DNA of 43,904 nucleotides from Pelagibacterales bacterium SAG-MED01 (GTDB lineage: Bacteria > Pseudomonadota > Alphaproteobacteria > Pelagibacterales > Pelagibacteraceae). Of this stretch, positions 17,406 through 26,438 are shown one piece after another. How positions within the stretch are numbered: position 1 is the stretch's first letter; every line of letters starts with the position of its first letter. Below the pieces are notes generated by a model, which worked only from the letters and a program-made list of their open reading frames with translations, was not told the origin of the DNA and ran no database searches. A program made the translations under genes and the position numbers. The DNA lies in the NCBI GenBank assembly GCA_014654455.1, contig JACWCY010000010.1, forward strand, positions 1-43,904. Direction: 5' to 3'.

Positions 17406-18735
17406 TGATAATGCAGATATAAGAAATATCTTAAATGAAATGATTATAGACGCAGGCTATAAAACTAGATTGGCCGCAAATTATGATCAAGCATTAACTG
17501 AAATCAATAATAAAATACCAGATGTTGCAATATTTGACGTCAAACTTGATAAAGGTGATAACGATGGAATAAAATTATTATCTTACATCAAATCTAAAAA
17601 TAAAGAGGTACCAGTGATAATCATTTCTGGTCATGCAAATATTGAAATGGCAATCAAATCTCTCAAACACGGTGCTTTTGAATTTGTCGAAAAACCTTTT
17701 GATCAAGCAAGATTACTTAATTTTATAAGTAGAGCAGTAGAAAATTTAAACTTAAAAATGCAAAATAAAGAATATGAAAGTAAATTATTTTTTTCATATG
17801 ACTTAATAGGTGATAGTAAAAATATCTTAAATATAAAAGACCAAATTAAAAAGATATCTCTAACAGAAAGTAGAGTATTAATTAATGGTCCCTCTGGTTC
17901 TGGTAAAGAACTAATAGCTAGAAAAATCCATAAAAATTCTAAAAGAAATTCTAATCCATTTATTATAATTAATGGTGCTTTGTTAGACTCAAATAAGTAT
18001 GAATTAGAATTATTTGGAGAAGAAAAAGAAAATGGATCAATATCATATGGCGCTTTGGAAAAAGCTAATAAAGGTACTTTACTAATTGACCAGGTTTCGG
18101 AAATTCCCTTAAACATTCAATCTAAAATTTTAAGAGTTTTAACTGACCAAAAATTTAAAAGATTAAATGGAAATAAAGATATTAATGTTGATGTGAGATT
18201 AATTTGCTCTTCAAGTAAAGATTTAAAGAATGAAATAGAGTTTGGAAATTTTAGAGAGGATTTATTTCATCGATTGAGTGTATTTGAAATAAATATTAAG
18301 CCTTTAAATGAAAGAGTATCTGATATTCCACTTTTAATAAAATATTTTTCAAAAAAAATTTGTGAAAGTTATAATATTAAAGAATTAAATGTAGATGAGA
18401 ATGATACGTATATTCTTAATCATAACTGGCAAGGAAATGTAAGGGAGCTGAGAAATTTGGTTGAAAGAGTTGCAATTTTACAACCTGAAACAAAAGAAAA
18501 AATATCAAATATTGTTAAAGAGTCTTTAAAAAGTGATAATTTCAATGATAAAATCACTGAAAACAGCCTTTCTGTGCCATTAAAAGAAGCTAGAGAAAAG
18601 TTTGAAAAGGAGTATTTAACTATTCAATTAAAGAAATTTAATGGAAATATATCAAAAACAGCAACTTTTGTTGGAATGGAAAGAAGTGCACTTCATAGGA
18701 AGCTTAAAGGCTTAGGAATAAAAGAATTTAATTAA
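17380..18735 (+). CDS. ntrX: NtrX-type response regulator with degenerate AAA+ domain
   Basis: Response regulator paired with NtrY. Domains: receiver 1-120 (phospho-acceptor D53 in IFDVKL, Lys in VEKPF), AAA+ about 145-375, and a Fis-type helix-turn-helix at the C-terminus (TATFVGMERSALHRKLKGLG). Walker A is intact (GPSGSGKE, 170-177), as are the arginine-finger region FREDLFHRL and sensor II GNVRELRN. However, the sigma-54 contact loop GAFTGA is replaced by GSISYG, and Walker B reads LLID237-Q238 instead of DE. Contact with sigma-54 and ATP hydrolysis are both doubtful, so it probably works as a direct DNA-binding regulator. It is followed by trkA after 4 bases. Confidence 0.9.
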   Translation: MTIEILIVDDNADIRNILNEMIIDAGYKTRLAANYDQALTEINNKIPDVAIFDVKLDKGDNDGIKLLSYIKSKNKEVPVIIISGHANIEMAIKSLKHGAFEFVEKPFDQARLLNFISRAVENLNLKMQNKEYESKLFFSYDLIGDSKNILNIKDQIKKISLTESRVLINGPSGSGKELIARKIHKNSKRNSNPFIIINGALLDSNKYELELFGEEKENGSISYGALEKANKGTLLIDQVSEIPLNIQSKILRVLTDQKFKRLNGNKDINVDVRLICSSSKDLKNEIEFGNFREDLFHRLSVFEINIKPLNERVSDIPLLIKYFSKKICESYNIKELNVDENDTYILNHNWQGNVRELRNLVERVAILQPETKEKISNIVKESLKSDNFNDKITENSLSVPLKEAREKFEKEYLTIQLKKFNGNISKTATFVGMERSALHRKLKGLGIKEFN

Positions 18736-18739
18736 TATA

Positions 18740-20131
18740 ATGAATATTATAATTTGTGGTGCTGGAAGAGTAGGCTTTACTATAGCAAAGCTGTTAAGTG
18801 ATCAGGGTCATTCTATTACTGTAATTGATCAGTCTAGTGAAGATATTCAAAAAATTAACGATAGTCTAGATGTAAAAGCTATAGTTGGTAAGGCAACTTA
18901 TCCATCTATTCTTGAAAAAGCCAATGCATCAGAAACAGATATGATTATTGCAGTTACAAGAAACGATGAAATAAATATGCTGATATGTCAAATTGCTTTT
19001 TCAATTTTTAATATATCTAAAAAAATTGCTAGAATTAGATCTCAAGATTATTTAAATCCTAAATTTACTAGAGTTTACAATAAAGAGAACCTACCAATAG
19101 ATGTAATTATCTCACCAGAAATTGAAATTGCAAAATCTATACAACGAAAATTAGAAGCACCAGGAGCTTTAGACAGTGTTCCTTTTGCTGATAACAAAAT
19201 AAGATTGTTAGAAATTCTCATTAAAGATGATTGTAAGTCTATAGATATAAAGTTTAATGAATTAACCAAAAAATATCCTAAACTGGAAGCAAATATTATT
19301 GGTATTAATAGAGAAGATAAATTTTTTATTCCTAAAAAAAATGATTCTGTAAAAAAAGATGATAAAATTTATGTCATAATAAATTCATCTCAAATGCGAG
19401 AAACCTTAGAAGCCTTTGGGCATGAAGAAAAAATTTCTAAAAAAATCCTAATTATTGGTGGAGGTAATATTGGTTTTAATCTTGCTAAAAATATTGAAGA
19501 CACTCTAGAAGAAGTGAGAGTAAAGATTGTTGAAAAAAATAAAGAACGAGCTGAATATTTAGCAAAAGAGTTGAATAATACCATTATTATAAATGGAGAT
19601 GGTCTAGATGAAGAAACTTTAGCTGAAGCAAATTTAGAAGAATCTGAAACAGTACTAGCTTTAACGAATGACGATGAAGATAATTTAATGGTAAGTGTTT
19701 TAGTTGAAAAATTTGCTAAAGATCAAAAAAAAATTGATGACAAAAGGACAATGGCTTTAATTAATAAGCCAAATTATTCACTTCTTCAATCTTCTTTAAA
19801 AATTGACGATCTTATAGATCCAAGAATGAATACTGTTTCTAGTATCTTGAAACATGTTCATAAAGGAACTATTGAAAATGCGTATACTATATCTAATGGT
19901 GAGTTTGAGGTTATTGAAGCAGAAATTATTGAAACCTCGGAACTAATTAACAAAGAATTAAAAAATTCAAATCTTCCTGAAGAATTGAGAATAGGCGCTG
20001 TATTAAGAGATGCAAAAGTTATTATTCCAAGATCTAATTTCATTTTCAAAAAAGATGATAGAGTAGTCTTTATTGTTAAAAAAGACTCAATTTCATATGT
20101 AGAAAACATTTTTAGATTAAGTTCAGTTTAA
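18740..20131 (+). CDS. trkA: TrkA potassium-uptake regulatory subunit
   Basis: Cytoplasmic NAD(H)-binding ring that gates the TrkH potassium channel. The 463-residue protein is a tandem duplication: RCK/TrkA-N at 1-125 (MNIIICGAGRVGFTIAKLL with acidic VIDQ at the second strand end) plus TrkA-C, then a second RCK domain from about 232 (KILIIGGGNIGFNLAKNI and IINGDGLDEETL) plus a second TrkA-C. Both glycine-rich dinucleotide loops are intact. It sits between ntrX and trkH with 4-base gaps, the classical alphaproteobacterial ntrYX-trkA-trkH order. Confidence 0.95.
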   Translation: MNIIICGAGRVGFTIAKLLSDQGHSITVIDQSSEDIQKINDSLDVKAIVGKATYPSILEKANASETDMIIAVTRNDEINMLICQIAFSIFNISKKIARIRSQDYLNPKFTRVYNKENLPIDVIISPEIEIAKSIQRKLEAPGALDSVPFADNKIRLLEILIKDDCKSIDIKFNELTKKYPKLEANIIGINREDKFFIPKKNDSVKKDDKIYVIINSSQMRETLEAFGHEEKISKKILIIGGGNIGFNLAKNIEDTLEEVRVKIVEKNKERAEYLAKELNNTIIINGDGLDEETLAEANLEESETVLALTNDDEDNLMVSVLVEKFAKDQKKIDDKRTMALINKPNYSLLQSSLKIDDLIDPRMNTVSSILKHVHKGTIENAYTISNGEFEVIEAEIIETSELINKELKNSNLPEELRIGAVLRDAKVIIPRSNFIFKKDDRVVFIVKKDSISYVENIFRLSSV

Positions 20132-20135
20132 TTAG

Positions 20136-21542
20136 ATGTTTAGATTACCAATTAAATATTTAAGTTTCTTTTTTATTCTAATATCAATTTTATCTTTTTT
20201 TAATATAATTTATTCTTACTATTTAAATTTATATTTAAATTTAGACACTTATTACTTTAGTTTAATTATCTCACTAATAGTTTCAGTAATATTTTATAAA
20301 ATAAATATACCCGAAAAAAAACTTTCAATATTTGACAAAATTTTAACTGTATTCTTGGGATATATTTTAATTCCAATAGTTTTATCAATTCCATTTTATT
20401 TTAGTATCTATAATTTAACTTTTTTAAATTCTTTTTTTGAGGCAATTTCTGGGTTTACATCAACTGGATTTACTATTTTTGAAAATGTTAAACATATAGA
20501 TCAAAGTTTAATAATATGGAGATCATCAACACAATGGCTAGGAGGTCTTTATTTTTTATTTTCAATTATCTTTTTAATTGATATTTATGATGAAAGTTTT
20601 AAAAAAACATTAACAAATTTTATTTCATTCGATAGTACTGAAATTTTTAAGCAAACAATTAAAATTTTCTTACTTTATTCAGTTTTAACACTAATGATTT
20701 TTATAATTTTAAATATTTTTTCAGTTAGAACATTTGACTCACTCAATTTAGCCTTTAGCTTAATTTCATCTGGAGGATTTCTTCCTGTAAATGATTTATC
20801 ATCAATACTTAAAGAAAACTCACAAACCATAATTCTTTCACTATTAATGCTTTTTTCATTTTTTAGTATTTTTTTTGGATATAATTTAATCTTTATAAAG
20901 AATAAAAGTATAAATTTTTTTTATGAAGATTTACACTTAATAGTCTATTTTATATTTATTGTTTCAGTTTTTTTTCTTTTTTTTAGTTTTAATAATGATT
21001 TTTCAAATAACTTTCTGTCTATCACAAGCAGTATCTCGAATATTGGTTTTTCACTTAGTTCAAAAGAATCTAGTTTAAATTTTGTATTTTTACTTTTAGT
21101 AATAATTGGTGGATCTTTTTTTTCAACTAGCTCTGGTTTACGATTTATTAAAGTTTATTCTTTATTTAAATATTCTCTTAATCAAATTTTATCATTTAGT
21201 AAGCCCAAAAATATTTTTATGAATAAGTTAATATTTACTAAAATTAATTTTGACTTTAATGAAACAAATAAATACTTTTTGACTATTTTGATATTCTTTT
21301 TATCACTACTTCTATTGACCTCTCTCTTATGCTTGAGTTCAATTGATTTTGAGAGTTCATTTAAATTAGCAATTTTGACATTAATGAACACTGTCAATTC
21401 ATCAATTTATGGATTAGAAGAATTCAATTTTAACAATCTACATTTTTTTACAAAATATTGTCTTATTTTCTTTATGATTATAGGTAGAATTGAGTTGTTA
21501 ACAGTTTTACTTCTTGCAAAAAAATTTCTTTTTAAAAATTAA
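20136..21542 (+). CDS. trkH: TrkH-family potassium transporter membrane subunit
   Basis: Inner-membrane channel subunit for potassium uptake, working with the adjacent TrkA. The 468-residue protein is almost entirely hydrophobic, with about ten membrane segments and the fourfold membrane-pore-membrane pattern. Selectivity-filter loops are visible: ISGFTSTGFTIF (first), LISSGGFLPV (second), SSISNIGFSLSS (third). The fourth is weaker: LMNTVNSSIYG lacks the glycine usually seen in NTGPG-like filters. Identification rests on topology, filters and linkage to trkA. Confidence 0.9.
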   Translation: MFRLPIKYLSFFFILISILSFFNIIYSYYLNLYLNLDTYYFSLIISLIVSVIFYKINIPEKKLSIFDKILTVFLGYILIPIVLSIPFYFSIYNLTFLNSFFEAISGFTSTGFTIFENVKHIDQSLIIWRSSTQWLGGLYFLFSIIFLIDIYDESFKKTLTNFISFDSTEIFKQTIKIFLLYSVLTLMIFIILNIFSVRTFDSLNLAFSLISSGGFLPVNDLSSILKENSQTIILSLLMLFSFFSIFFGYNLIFIKNKSINFFYEDLHLIVYFIFIVSVFFLFFSFNNDFSNNFLSITSSISNIGFSLSSKESSLNFVFLLLVIIGGSFFSTSSGLRFIKVYSLFKYSLNQILSFSKPKNIFMNKLIFTKINFDFNETNKYFLTILIFFLSLLLLTSLLCLSSIDFESSFKLAILTLMNTVNSSIYGLEEFNFNNLHFFTKYCLIFFMIIGRIELLTVLLLAKKFLFKN

Positions 21543-21575
21543 GTTATTATTGTATACCTATATTTCATATATATT

Positions 21576-21652
21576 GCGCTCTTAGCTCAGTTGGATAGAG
21601 CATCGGTTTTCTAAACCGAGGGTCGAAGGTTCGAATCCTTCAGAGCGCGCCA
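21576..21652 (+). tRNA. tRNA-Arg (anticodon TCT)
   Basis: A 77-base cloverleaf with encoded CCA: acceptor GCGCTCT pairs with AGAGCGC, D arm GCTC-AGTTGGATA-GAGC, anticodon stem TCGGT/ACCGA with loop TTTCTAA (anticodon TCT at 21610-21612, reading AGA), and T arm GAAGG-TTCGAAT-CCTTC. AGA is the favoured arginine codon in this A+T-rich DNA. It lies 33 bases after trkH. Confidence 0.97.
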
Positions 21653-21735
21653 TATTCCCTATATTACCTAACTTTTAAACTTAATTTTTTTCTTGACTAG
21701 AATTATTCTAATCTTGTCACATCTCCAAATTTTCC

Positions 21736-21764
21736 TTGAAGAGTTTTTTCTTACATGCTTAAAT
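21736..21764 (+). promoter_or_regulatory. Promoter of aapJ
   Basis: TTGAAG (21736-21741), exactly 17 bases, then TTAAAT (21759-21764) upstream of aapJ. Transcription would start near 21771, leaving a leader of about 57 bases with a good ribosome-binding site (AGGAAG, 21818-21823) 4 bases before the ATG. The rest of the 175-base gap from the tRNA shows no riboswitch I can recognise. Confidence 0.5.
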
Positions 21765-21827
21765 TATGAATATTCAAAAGTTATTTTGAATTATTTGTTA
21801 ACAAATAAATAAACAATAGGAAGAAAT

Positions 21828-22868
21828 ATGTTTAAATACTTAAAACAATTAACTTCTTTAGTTGCTATGGTTGCTGTGTTGTTCACTTTTACAACAGAGT
21901 CTATGGCTGCTAAAAAATCTAAAACACTTAAAAACACTCAAAAAAAGGGTTTTGTAAGATGTGGAGTATCTCAAGGTCTTCCAGGATTTTCTAATGCTGA
22001 TGCAGCAGGAAATTGGACTGGTGTTGATGTTGATGTATGTAGAGCGGTAGCTGCTGCAGTTCTAGGTGATGCAAACAAAGTTAAGTTTACACCACTAAGT
22101 GCTAAAGAAAGATTTACAGCTTTAACTTCTGGTGAGATTGATATCTTATCAAGAAACACAACTTGGACTCTTTCTAGAGATGCTGATATCGGACTTACTT
22201 TCGTAGGTGTGAACTTTTACGATGGACAAGGTTTCATGGTAAGAAAAAGTTCTGGTATTACTTCAACTAGCCAATTCAAAAATGGTATCTCAGCTTGTAC
22301 AAACATTGGTACAACAACTGAGTTAAACATGAGAGACTTCTTTAATTCTAGAGGAATTTCTTATGAGCCAGTTGCTTTTGAAAAAGCTGATGAAGTTGTA
22401 GCTGCTTATGATGCTGGTAGATGTGATACTTACACTACTGATAAATCTGGTTTAGCTGCTCAAAGAACAAAAATGAAAAACCCTGATGAACACATTGTTC
22501 TACCAGAAACTATTTCTAAAGAACCTTTAGGACCAGTTGTTAGACAAGGTGACCCAGTATGGGAAGATATCGTAAGATGGTCTTTGAACACTATGATCGA
22601 AGCAGAAGAATACGGTATTACTTCAGCTAATGCAGACTCAATGAAAACTTCAGATAACCCACAAATCAAAAGACTTGTTGGTGCTGAAGGTGAAATGGGT
22701 GCAGCATTCGGTTTAGATAATGAGTGGAACTTAAGAATTATCAAACAAGTTGGAAACTACGGTGAAAGTTATAAAAGAAATATAGCTGACACTGGTATTT
22801 TACCAGACAGAGGTCCAAATGAATTATGGACTAAAGGTGGTATTTTATACGTTCCGCCATCAAGATAA
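21828..22868 (+). CDS. aapJ: General L-amino-acid ABC transporter, periplasmic binding protein
   Basis: Captures amino acids in the periplasm for the AapQMP importer. The 346-residue protein has a Sec signal peptide (hydrophobic core about 8-22, likely cut after SMA, residue 27) and a family 3 solute-binding fold: GFVRCGVSQGLPGFSN, VDVDVCRAVAAAVLGD, LTSGEIDILSRNTTWT and YDAGRCDTYTTDKSGLA are strongly AapJ/BztA-like. Codon use is richer in GCT and GGT than the neighbours, as expected for a highly expressed gene. It has its own promoter and ribosome-binding site and is followed by a strong intrinsic terminator, so it should be made in large excess over the permease. Confidence 0.95.
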   Translation: MFKYLKQLTSLVAMVAVLFTFTTESMAAKKSKTLKNTQKKGFVRCGVSQGLPGFSNADAAGNWTGVDVDVCRAVAAAVLGDANKVKFTPLSAKERFTALTSGEIDILSRNTTWTLSRDADIGLTFVGVNFYDGQGFMVRKSSGITSTSQFKNGISACTNIGTTTELNMRDFFNSRGISYEPVAFEKADEVVAAYDAGRCDTYTTDKSGLAAQRTKMKNPDEHIVLPETISKEPLGPVVRQGDPVWEDIVRWSLNTMIEAEEYGITSANADSMKTSDNPQIKRLVGAEGEMGAAFGLDNEWNLRIIKQVGNYGESYKRNIADTGILPDRGPNELWTKGGILYVPPSR

Positions 22869-22887
22869 TTTAAGTTATAAATTACAT

Positions 22888-22919
22888 AAAAAGGGCTAGA
22901 TTTTTCTAGCCCTTTTTTT
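22888..22919 (+). terminator. Intrinsic terminator between aapJ and aapQ
   Basis: GGGCTAGA (22893-22900), TTTT loop, TCTAGCCC (22905-22912), then seven T; the preceding A run extends the stem. It stands 24 bases after the aapJ stop and before the aapQ start in the same operon, so it probably acts as a partial terminator that lowers permease expression relative to the binding protein. Confidence 0.9.
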
Positions 22920-22943
22920 ATAAACTCATATATTATCTTCACA

Positions 22944-24095
22944 GTGAATTTTAAACTTAAAGATATAGGTCCACAATTAATGACAGTTATAGCTGTTGTT
23001 CTTGTCTTTGGTTTTTTTACTTATAACGCACAAGTCAATATGGAGAATAGAGGTATTGATTTTGGTTATGGATTTTTATCACAAGAGTCTTCATTTGATG
23101 TTCAGTTTTCATTAATAGAGTATGATGGATCTCACTCTTATTTTAGAGCTTATTTAGTAGGTTTATTAAATACTATACTTGTTTCAGTTATTGGAATTAT
23201 TCTTGCCACAATACTTGGAGTGCTAGTTGGTATAGCAAGATTATCCCCTAATTATTTAATTAATAAATTTGCTGCTTTTTATGTAGAATTTTTTAGAAAC
23301 ATACCATTACTCTTACAAATATTTTTTTGGTATTTTGCAGCTTTAAGAGCTTTGCCACTCCCCCAAGATGCTGAAGCAATGTTTGGTATTTCATTTTTGA
23401 CAATAAAAGGTCTTTTTGTTCCTGCTTTTATTTGGGAAAATTTTAACATTTTCTTTTATTCAATAGTTGCAGCAATTGTTGCAATAATCGTTATTCGTAC
23501 TCATGCTAAAAAAGTACAAGAAAATCAAGGTAAACAAATACCAGTTTTATTAATATCAATTGGTTTAATTTTTATTTTACCTCTCCTAAGTTTTTTAATT
23601 GGTGGTGTAAGATTATCATTTGAAATACCTGTTTTAAAACAACTAGCAACAACATCATTTAGATATGAAGGTGGAGTAAGTTTACCTCCTGAGTTAATTG
23701 CTTTAGCATTATCTTTATCTTTATATACTGCAACTTTTATAGCTGAATGTGTCAGAGCAGGAATTCAAGGTGTTGGCAAAGGTCAAAAAGAGGCTGCAGC
23801 ATCAATAGGTTTAACACCTAATCAAGTTTTAAAGTTAGTAGTAATGCCCCAAGCATTAAGAATAATAATTCCACCCACAACAAACCAGTACCTTAATCTT
23901 ACGAAAAATTCTTCATTAGCTGCTGCAATAGCATACCCTGATTTAGTATTAGTTTTTGCTGGAACAGCTCTCATGCAGACTGGTAAGGCAATTGAAATAG
24001 TATCTATTACAATGTTTACTTATTTATCCCTAAGTATTTCAATTTCATTACTTATGAATTGGTACAATAACAAAATAGCAATAACAGAAAAATAA
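22944..24095 (+). CDS. aapQ: General L-amino-acid ABC transporter permease (GTG start)
   Basis: First of two membrane subunits of the Aap importer. The 383-residue protein begins with a transmembrane segment (about 11-30), has a periplasmic part, then the His/Glu-type permease core: NTILVSVIGIILATILGVLVG early, and the ABC-contact EAA loop AGIQGVGKGQKEAAASIGLT before MPQALRIIIPPTTNQYL. The start is taken as GTG at 22944 because no ATG lies between the terminator and the first helix; no Shine-Dalgarno is seen. Its stop overlaps the aapM ATG by 1 base. Confidence 0.93.
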   Translation: MNFKLKDIGPQLMTVIAVVLVFGFFTYNAQVNMENRGIDFGYGFLSQESSFDVQFSLIEYDGSHSYFRAYLVGLLNTILVSVIGIILATILGVLVGIARLSPNYLINKFAAFYVEFFRNIPLLLQIFFWYFAALRALPLPQDAEAMFGISFLTIKGLFVPAFIWENFNIFFYSIVAAIVAIIVIRTHAKKVQENQGKQIPVLLISIGLIFILPLLSFLIGGVRLSFEIPVLKQLATTSFRYEGGVSLPPELIALALSLSLYTATFIAECVRAGIQGVGKGQKEAAASIGLTPNQVLKLVVMPQALRIIIPPTTNQYLNLTKNSSLAAAIAYPDLVLVFAGTALMQTGKAIEIVSITMFTYLSLSISISLLMNWYNNKIAITEK

Positions 24096-25537
24096 TGTCT
24101 AAAATTAATTTTTTAAAACCAGATAAATCTAACCTTTATACTTTTTTGTATTTAGGTTCTTTTTTGTTTTTTGTTAGTGTTTTAGATGTTCTATTAAACT
24201 CTTTTTTTAGTTTAAATTTAACGGGTTTTTTACCTGATTTTCTAAGTTTTTTATTGCCGTTAATTCTTGGCTTTATTGGTCTTTATTTTATAAGAATTGA
24301 ATTAAGCGGTATCAAGCAATTAGATCTATTAAATAAGCATATTAACACTAATAATTTTAATGCTGTTTTATCTCTATTAATTATATTCATAATTCTAAAA
24401 TCAATTCCACCTATATTAAGTTGGTTTTTTATAGATGCTAGTTTTGCTGGCGACTCAAAAGATGTTTGTACCGGCACAGGAGCTTGTTGGACTTATATAA
24501 AAGTTTGGATAAGAAGATTTATGTATGGGATGTATCCAAATGGAGAACAATGGAGAATAAATTTATCTTTTATAGCTTTAGCTTTACTTGGATCGGTTGG
24601 TTATTTTGCAACTGACAGATTTAAAAAATACTTAACTCTTTATTATGTTGTAATTTATCCTTTTATTGCTTTCCTTTTTATATTTTTCTTTATATCAGGT
24701 GGCCCAGTATTTTTTGATTTTTCATATGGAATAATTGCTGCAATTCTATCCATTATCATTGGTTTCTTTATTCCTAGTAAATTTAAGTTTTATTACTTCT
24801 TAATAGTTCCTTTTGCTCTTTACGTTTTATTAAAATATTTTATTTTTTATGAAGAATTAATAGAATTAGGAAAATTAGATGGTTTAAATTGGGTAGAAAC
24901 GGGTGCTTGGGGTGGTTTGTCATTAACGTTTATAATTTCTTTCTTTTGCTTAATTTTTTGTTTTCCAATAGGAATGGCTTTTGCACTTGGAAGAAGATCT
25001 GGATTTCCTTTAATTAGATATATATCTATAGGCTTTATTGAATTTTGGAGAGGCGTTCCTTTGATCACAGTATTATTTATGTCTGCTGTAATGTTTCCAA
25101 TGTTCTTACCAGCAGATTTCTTTATAGATAAATTAGTAAGATGTATAATAGCTATCTCTTTATTTGAAGCAGCGTATGTTGCTGAAGTTATAAGAGGAGG
25201 GTTACAAGCTCTTCCTAGAGGACAATACGAAGCTGCTAAATCATTAGGAATGGGATATTGGAGAATGCACATATTTGTAATTTTACCTCAAGCTTTAAAA
25301 CTTGTAATTCCGGGAATAGCCAACACATTTTTAGCTTTAGTCAAAGATACACCATTAATATTTGTTGTTGGTCTTTTAGAAATAGTAGGAATGTTAAATT
25401 TAGCCAAAACAAATCCAGAATGGTTAGGTTTTGCTATGGAAGGCTATGTATTTGCAGCAATAATTTTCTGGATTATTTGTTATGCAATGAGTAAATATAG
25501 CTATAATTTAGAACAAAAATATAAAACGGATCGATAA
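24095..25537 (+). CDS. aapM: General L-amino-acid ABC transporter permease
   Basis: Second membrane subunit of the Aap importer. The 480-residue protein has an extended N-terminal half with several helices and a hydrophilic loop ([19 protein letters not shown] region), then the permease core with [36 protein letters not shown] and the EAA loop [21 protein letters not shown] followed by [17 protein letters not shown]. The long N-terminal half is typical of AapM/BztC-type permeases. It lies between aapQ (1-base overlap) and aapP (5-base gap). Confidence 0.94.
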   Translation: MSKINFLKPDKSNLYTFLYLGSFLFFVSVLDVLLNSFFSLNLTGFLPDFLSFLLPLILGFIGLYFIRIELSGIKQLDLLNKHINTNNFNAVLSLLIIFIILKSIPPILSWFFIDASFAGDSKDVCTGTGACWTYIKVWIRRFMYGMYPNGEQWRINLSFIALALLGSVGYFATDRFKKYLTLYYVVIYPFIAFLFIFFFISGGPVFFDFSYGIIAAILSIIIGFFIPSKFKFYYFLIVPFALYVLLKYFIFYEELIELGKLDGLNWVETGAWGGLSLTFIISFFCLIFCFPIGMAFALGRRSGFPLIRYISIGFIEFWRGVPLITVLFMSAVMFPMFLPADFFIDKLVRCIIAISLFEAAYVAEVIRGGLQALPRGQYEAAKSLGMGYWRMHIFVILPQALKLVIPGIANTFLALVKDTPLIFVVGLLEIVGMLNLAKTNPEWLGFAMEGYVFAAIIFWIICYAMSKYSYNLEQKYKTDR

Positions 25538-25542
25538 AATTT

Positions 25543-26277
25543 ATGTCAGATAATATAATTCAAATAAACAATGTAAATAAATGGTTTGGAGATTTTCAAG
25601 TTTTAAAAGGAATTAATTTAGAAGTAAAACCAAAACAAAAAATTGTTGTTTGTGGGCCTTCTGGTTCTGGTAAGTCTACATTAATAAGATGTATAAATAG
25701 ATTAGAAGAACATCAAGAAGGTGACATAATAGTCGATGGAACTGCATTAACTGAAGATACTAAAAATATAGAACAAATTAGAGCAGAGGTTGGAATGGTG
25801 TTCCAGCAATTTAATTTATTTCCACATTTATCAATTTTGGATAATTGTACTTTAGCTCCTATTTGGGTAAAAAAAATGCCAAAGAAGGAAGCTGAAGAAT
25901 TAGCTCTTAAACATTTAGAAAGAGTACAGATACTAGATCAAGCTCAAAAATATCCAGGTCAACTTTCTGGAGGTCAACAACAAAGGGTTGCTATAGCTAG
26001 AGCGCTTTGTATGGAGCCAAAAATAATGCTTTTTGACGAACCTACATCAGCTTTAGATCCTGAAATGATTAAAGAAGTACTTGATGTTATGGTAAATCTA
26101 GCAAAACAAGGTATGACAATGATAGTGGTAACTCATGAAATGGGTTTTGCTAAAGAAGTTGCAGATCAAATGATCTTCATGGACGAGGGAATGATAGTAG
26201 AAAAGGCAGATACAAAGGATTTTTTTGCCAATCCAAAGAGTGATAGGACTAAATTATTTTTAAGCCAAATACTATAG
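25543..26277 (+). CDS. aapP: General L-amino-acid ABC transporter ATPase
   Basis: Energises the AapQM channel by ATP hydrolysis at the cytoplasmic face. The 244-residue ATPase has Walker [10 protein letters not shown] (38-46), Q loop [11 protein letters not shown], signature LSGGQQQR (141-148), Walker B IMLFDEP (D165, E166), D loop SALD and switch His in VVTHEMGFA. Polar amino-acid transporter class. Last gene of the aap operon; no terminator-like hairpin follows within the 161-base gap to the next gene. Confidence 0.96.
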   Translation: MSDNIIQINNVNKWFGDFQVLKGINLEVKPKQKIVVCGPSGSGKSTLIRCINRLEEHQEGDIIVDGTALTEDTKNIEQIRAEVGMVFQQFNLFPHLSILDNCTLAPIWVKKMPKKEAEELALKHLERVQILDQAQKYPGQLSGGQQQRVAIARALCMEPKIMLFDEPTSALDPEMIKEVLDVMVNLAKQGMTMIVVTHEMGFAKEVADQMIFMDEGMIVEKADTKDFFANPKSDRTKLFLSQIL

Positions 26278-26308
26278 TCAATAAAAATTCAAGAAATATT
26301 TATCAAAT

Positions 26309-26323
26309 AATACCCTAAGTATT
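26309..26323. promoter_or_regulatory. Inverted repeat upstream of XRE regulator gene (possible operator)
   Basis: AATAC-CCTAA-GTATT, a perfect 5-bp inverted repeat with a 5-base spacer, followed 2 bases later by a consensus-like TTGACA (26326-26331). No well-spaced -10 goes with that TTGACA, so the promoter is unclear. The position 115 bases before the regulator gene would suit an operator, but a short repeat like this can arise by chance. Confidence 0.25.
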
Positions 26324-26438
26324 GCTTGACAGAATATTTGCATAACAGCTTTTCTCAGAATAATTAAAAAAAATATAGTTGCAGTAGGTATTAAAAACTA
26401 GTTGAATATGTTTTTAAAAAAAATTAAGAGGGGTCTTA

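Noticed and set aside
17703..18116. 137-codon minus-strand open frame over ntrX
   Set aside because: Antisense to the AAA+ domain frame, which carries recognisable motifs; no independent support.
21691..21707. TTGACT followed by AGAAT-T-ATTCT upstream of aapJ as promoter and operator
   Set aside because: No -10 at a workable distance from TTGACT; the 5-bp palindrome is short and A+T-rich. TTGAAG-17-TTAAAT further down fits better.
21653..21827. Riboswitch or small RNA upstream of aapJ
   Set aside because: The gap is A+T-rich with no GC-rich paired core such as a glycine or SAM riboswitch would show.
24847..25272. 141-codon minus-strand open frame over aapM
   Set aside because: Antisense to the well-supported permease frame; no ribosome-binding site, family motif or promoter.
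26326..26331. TTGACA as the -35 of the XRE regulator
   Set aside because: The bases 15-19 positions downstream (around 26347-26356) do not resemble a -10, so I did not call a promoter.
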